A stretch of DNA of 64,000 bases from Candidatus Pantoea gossypiicola. Its GTDB lineage: Bacteria > Pseudomonadota > Gammaproteobacteria > Enterobacterales > Enterobacteriaceae. The stretch's first letter is position 1, and each line of letters begins with the position of its first letter. This document shows positions 61,215-64,000 of this stretch, in pieces. The stretch is taken from the NCBI RefSeq assembly GCF_008632075.1, contig NZ_VWVM01000009.1:110525-174524 (forward strand). The letters run 5' to 3'. Under the pieces are notes generated by a model that saw only the letters and a program-made list of their open reading frames with translations, searched no databases and was not told where the DNA came from. The position numbers were made by a program, and so were the translations under genes.

Positions 61215-61238
61215 AAAACGGGGCGAAAGCCCCGTTTT
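61215..61238. terminator. Bidirectional terminator between argP and yggE
   Basis: A perfect 10-bp stem with GAAA loop (61215-61224 with 61229-61238). It has A-runs ahead and T-runs behind, so it works in both directions for the convergent genes argP and yggE. Confidence 0.85.
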
Positions 61239-61241
61239 GCA

Positions 61242-61964
61242 TTATGGCGTGTTGGGCTTGAGCTCAAACACCACATCGACCTGATCGTCAAAGTTAATGC
61301 TCTGCTGATCGTAGGTTTCCTGCGCCGAAGTATCTGCCGCCGCCGCCGCTTTATACATGCGGTTCATTGGCATCGGCTGATAGTTGGCAACCTGATAACG
61401 AATGCTGTAGATGGATCCCAGCTTCGCGTTGAAGCCTTCAGCCAGCTGTGATGCCTGCTGAGTCGCGTTTTTAATCGCGGCTTTGCGCGCCTGCTCTTTG
61501 TAGCTTTCCGGGTTTGCCACGCCTAACTCGACGCTGCGCACCTCATTCAGACCGGACTTCAGCGCCCCGTCCAGCAGATCGTTCAGCTTGTCCAGCTGAC
61601 GCAGGGTGACCTGCACCTGACGCACCGCGCGGTAGCCTTTCAGTACCGATTTACCCTCTTTGGTGTAATCGTACTCAGGCTGTGTGCTCAGGTTAGCTGC
61701 ATCGATATCTTTCTTCTCAATGCCGTTTTTTTGCAGAAAATCGAAATATTGCGCAACCCGGCTATCCGCCTGCTTTTTCGCATCTGCGGCATCTTTTGAC
61801 GAGACGTTCACCACGATAGAGAGCGTGGCGATATCGGGACGGGCATCGACCGTTGCCTTGCCAGAGGTCACCACGTGCGGTCCGTTTGGTAACTCATCAG
61901 CGTATACGCCAGGCAATGCCCCGGCGCTCATGATTGCGGCCAGAGCCAATGCTTTCAGTTTCAT
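61242..61964 (-). CDS. yggE: SIMPL-domain oxidative stress protein YggE
   Basis: A periplasmic protein of the SIMPL (DUF541) family. E. coli YggE reduces oxidative stress by an unknown mechanism. The ATG at 61964 has AAGGAGGA upstream and begins a signal peptide (MKLKALALAAIMSAGALPGVYA); the frame further upstream is unrelated. The mature domain shows the family pattern GKATVDARPDIATLSIVVNV. It is 144 bp upstream of argO's stop region and is co-directional with it. Confidence 0.93.
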   Translation of the reverse strand: MKLKALALAAIMSAGALPGVYADELPNGPHVVTSGKATVDARPDIATLSIVVNVSSKDAADAKKQADSRVAQYFDFLQKNGIEKKDIDAANLSTQPEYDYTKEGKSVLKGYRAVRQVQVTLRQLDKLNDLLDGALKSGLNEVRSVELGVANPESYKEQARKAAIKNATQQASQLAEGFNAKLGSIYSIRYQVANYQPMPMNRMYKAAAAADTSAQETYDQQSINFDDQVDVVFELKPNTP

Positions 61965-62108
61965 GAAAGTCCTCCTTGAAAAGGTCACTATGACGGCTTC
62001 TAACCGGCGAAGCCCAACAGCGCATCGGTATGCGCCATGCTTTGAGTGGTCATTATGGCAAAAGTTCGCCCGCGGCGCGGCAATTACCGGCACGGATCGC
62101 AGCCGTGA

Positions 62109-62732
62109 TCAAAAACCGGCCATGCCCTGGCGTGCCAGTTGCAGGGCGATAAACCACATTACCGCGCCTACCAGCAGGTTAATGATGCGCTGAGCTTTCG
62201 CGGTATGCAGGCGTGGTGAGAGCCACGCGGCCAACAGAGCCAGGCCGAAGAACCACAGGATTGACGCACTGACGGTGCCCAGCGCGAACCACTGACGCGC
62301 CGTGGTGGTCGGCAACTGACCGCCAAGACTGCCCAGCACCACAAAGGTGTCGAGGTAGACGTGCGGATTGAGCCAGGTCACCGCCAGCAGCGTCGCGATG
62401 ATGCGCCCCCTGCTCTGCTTTAACGGCGCACCATCCGTCAGATCGGCCTCACCGCGAAAAGCACTGCGCAACGCGCCCCAGCCATACCACAGCAGAAAAG
62501 CCACGCCCGCCCAGGTGATGACCATCAGTAGCAGCGGAGACTGGCTCAGCAAGGCGCTGCCGCCAAAGATACCGCCGCATATCAGCAGAATGTCGCTCAG
62601 CGAGCAGAGTGCCGCCGTCATCAGATGGTATTGACGTTTTACGCCCTGATTCATTACAAATGCGTTTTGCGGACCCAGCGGCAGAATCAGCGCGGCACCC
62701 AAGGCCAGTCCCTGAAAGTAGAGTGATATCAT
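62109..62732 (-). CDS. argO: Arginine exporter ArgO
   Basis: A LysE/RhtB-family inner-membrane exporter of arginine, activated by ArgP in E. coli. It is 207 residues with six predicted helices, starting [30 protein letters not shown], where the PLGPQN block is the family hallmark. The motif [16 protein letters not shown] is also present. Its placement next to argP supports the assignment. Confidence 0.95.
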   Translation of the reverse strand: MISLYFQGLALGAALILPLGPQNAFVMNQGVKRQYHLMTAALCSLSDILLICGGIFGGSALLSQSPLLLMVITWAGVAFLLWYGWGALRSAFRGEADLTDGAPLKQSRGRIIATLLAVTWLNPHVYLDTFVVLGSLGGQLPTTTARQWFALGTVSASILWFFGLALLAAWLSPRLHTAKAQRIINLLVGAVMWFIALQLARQGMAGF

Positions 62733-62824
62733 AGAATTACGTCCTCACATCGTCAGATGCGAAGAAGTATAAAGAGATGAGATGATTAGAGGAAATTTAA
62801 AGAATTAATCTGCTATTAGCAAAA

Positions 62825-62852
62825 TTAATGGGCGACAGGCGTCGCCCATTAA
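62825..62852 (-). terminator. Intrinsic terminator of mscS
   Basis: A perfect 12-bp stem (62825-62836 with 62841-62852, AGGC loop) lies just beyond the mscS stop, with a short run of Ts on the minus strand. Confidence 0.75.
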
Positions 62853-62856
62853 CCGA

Positions 62857-63744
62857 TTACTGCGCCTGCGACTGAGTTTCGGACGCGGTTGCCTCTGACG
62901 GTCTGACACGGTGCAGATGCACATCCATCTGCGGATAAGGAATACCAATTCCTTTGCCATCCAGCGCACGCTTGAAGTTCTTCAGCAGGTCCCAGTAAAC
63001 GTCCTGCAGATCGCCGCTGTTGCTCCAGCAGCGCACCACAAAGTTCATGGAGGAAGCGGCCAGCTCGTTCAGACCAACCTGCACGCCTTTATCCTGCAAT
63101 ACACGGTTGTCAGCGTCGACCACTTCACGCAGCAGTGTCAGAACCTCATCAACATCAGCATCGTAAGAGACGCCAATGATAAATTCATTACGGCGAACCG
63201 GCTCACGCGAGAAGTTAACGATGTTTCCGGCAAGAATTTTACCGTTAGGCACCACCACTCGCTTGCCGTCGGCTGACTTAAGCGTCGTGGAGAAGATCTG
63301 CACGTTCATTACCGTACCCATGATCCCCCCCAGATCAACGAACTCACCGGCACGGAAGTGACGGAAAATCACCAGCAGTACGCCGGCAGCAAGGTTTGAC
63401 AGAGAATCTTTTAGTGCCAGACCGACAGCCAGACCCGCTGCACCAAGGATGGCGATGACCGAGGTTGTCTGTACACCAATGCGTCCGAGCGCCGCGATAA
63501 GCGTGAAGGCGATAATACCGTAGCGCACCAGCGCCGACAGAAAATCAGCAACGGTCGTATCAATATGACGCGCGCGCAGCAGACGATTAACGGTATTAGA
63601 GATGATGCGTGCAATCATCATCCCCACAAAGATAATCGCAATAGCTGCGACGATGTTTACCGCATAGCTAATCAGCAGCTCCTGGTTGCGTACTATCCAG
63701 TTACCCGCGTTGTTGAGCTCATCAAACATACCCGTATCCTGCAT
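62857..63744 (-). CDS. mscS: Small-conductance mechanosensitive channel MscS
   Basis: A heptameric inner-membrane channel that opens under membrane tension and releases solutes after osmotic downshock. The ATG at 63744 ([20 protein letters not shown]) with AGGATGG 5 bp upstream gives 295 residues. The pore helix TM3 shows the Ala-Gly packing pattern [20 protein letters not shown]. The cytoplasmic beta domain ([20 protein letters not shown]) follows. A Lys replaces the usual Gln in LALQDSLS-type sequences, which is a natural variation. Confidence 0.96.
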   Translation of the reverse strand: MQDTGMFDELNNAGNWIVRNQELLISYAVNIVAAIAIIFVGMMIARIISNTVNRLLRARHIDTTVADFLSALVRYGIIAFTLIAALGRIGVQTTSVIAILGAAGLAVGLALKDSLSNLAAGVLLVIFRHFRAGEFVDLGGIMGTVMNVQIFSTTLKSADGKRVVVPNGKILAGNIVNFSREPVRRNEFIIGVSYDADVDEVLTLLREVVDADNRVLQDKGVQVGLNELAASSMNFVVRCWSNSGDLQDVYWDLLKNFKRALDGKGIGIPYPQMDVHLHRVRPSEATASETQSQAQ

Positions 63745-63873
63745 GGAACCATCCTGTAATTTAATTACCCGGGGAAATAACAACACATTGTCAGAACCGC
63801 TCTGACAATCCCTGACAAAAGGGTAAACAATAATTGGCGGTGTGCCAAACCTGCATGACTTTTGACATAAATC

Positions 63874-64000
63874 TGACTAGTCCTGGCATAGGTTGACACG
63901 TTATGCCGTTAAAACGCCTGATGCACTGCATCAGGCGTTTTGTATTTCAGCGACAGATGTGGCCGCTGACTGTTATAGATTTCTACTGACTCTGCCACCA
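63874..64000 (-). mobile_element. IS3-family insertion sequence, right end (truncated by window edge)
   Basis: The last 127 bases look like the end of an IS3-family element. Outside the transposase gene, the putative terminal repeat begins TGACTAGTCCTGGCATAGG at 63874. The left end and any target duplication lie outside the window, so the exact boundary is tentative. Confidence 0.75.
63909..64000 (-). CDS. IS3-family transposase (OrfB) C-terminus, partial
   Basis: The last 30 codons of an rve-type integrase: VAESVEIYNSQRPHLSLKY followed by KTPDAVHQAF and a TAA stop at 63911-63909. The Y-N-x-Q-R-P-H-x-S-L-x-x-x-T-P motif is diagnostic of IS3-family OrfB. The gene continues past the window end, so whether it is intact is unknown. 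Confidence 0.85.
   Translation of the reverse strand, partial: VAESVEIYNSQRPHLSLKYKTPDAVHQAF

Overview
The window is chromosomal DNA of a gammaproteobacterium of the order Enterobacterales. Almost every gene is a close match, in sequence and order, to the Escherichia coli segment that runs from recD through thyA, lgt, mutH and lysA, and then from lysS through gcvTHP, serA and argP to mscS. Several details differ from E. coli: lplT-aas-galR is missing between tas and lysA, a MurR/RpiR-type regulator sits beside bglA, and the window ends in an IS3-family element. These fit an Erwiniaceae genome such as Pantoea or Erwinia. The genus is an inference from overall resemblance and was not tested.

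Layout. (1) 1-13.1 kb, minus strand: the DNA-repair cluster recC-ptrA-recB-recD (recD cut by the window edge), preceded by four prepilin-like genes (ppdA, ppdB, ygdB, ppdC). (2) 13.1-17.7 kb, minus: thyA-lgt, then ptsP-rppH. (3) 17.7-18.4 kb: a gene-free AT-rich stretch dense in DnaA boxes, at the position of the DARS2 DnaA-reactivation locus. (4) 18.4-21.4 kb, plus: mutH, ygdQ, ygdR, tas. (5) 21.4-25.3 kb: the divergent lysA/lysR pair, with a GNAT acetyltransferase coupled behind lysA and an MFS transporter converging on lysR. (6) 25.7-33.8 kb: an accessory, partly very AT-rich block. It holds a lipoprotein with a trypsin-like triad, a complete chaperone-usher fimbrial operon (pilin, chaperone, usher, adhesin, minor pilin) and a LuxR-type regulator whose two domains are joined by a 9-bp tandem repeat. 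(7) 33.8-40.1 kb, minus: lysS, prfB (with the programmed RF2 frameshift), recJ, dsbC, xerD. A (TTAC)14 microsatellite abuts the lysS stop. (8) 40.2-46.6 kb: fldB, ygfX-sdhE, ygfZ, the hemolysin III-like yqfA, the rpiR-type regulator, bglA and ygfF. (9) 46.6-57.3 kb: the glycine-cleavage genes gcvTHP, the ubiquinone hydroxylases ubiH/ubiI with pepP and ygfB, then zapA, 6S RNA and ygfA on the other strand. (10) 57.4-57.8 kb: five tandem 78-bp units built from small hairpins. (11) 57.9-64 kb: serA, rpiA, argP, yggE, argO, mscS and the end of an IS3-family element.

Functional links. RecBCD needs three of the genes at the left end. One-carbon metabolism is represented by gcvTHP, thyA, ygfA and serA (serine to glycine to C1 units). 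Lysine is a second theme: lysA and its activator LysR, lysS, and ArgP, a lysine/arginine-sensing regulator that activates argO. The most unusual material is in the fimbrial block and in the simple repeats (9 bp, 4 bp and 78 bp), which look able to change copy number. I found no CRISPR array, tRNA, rRNA or prophage.
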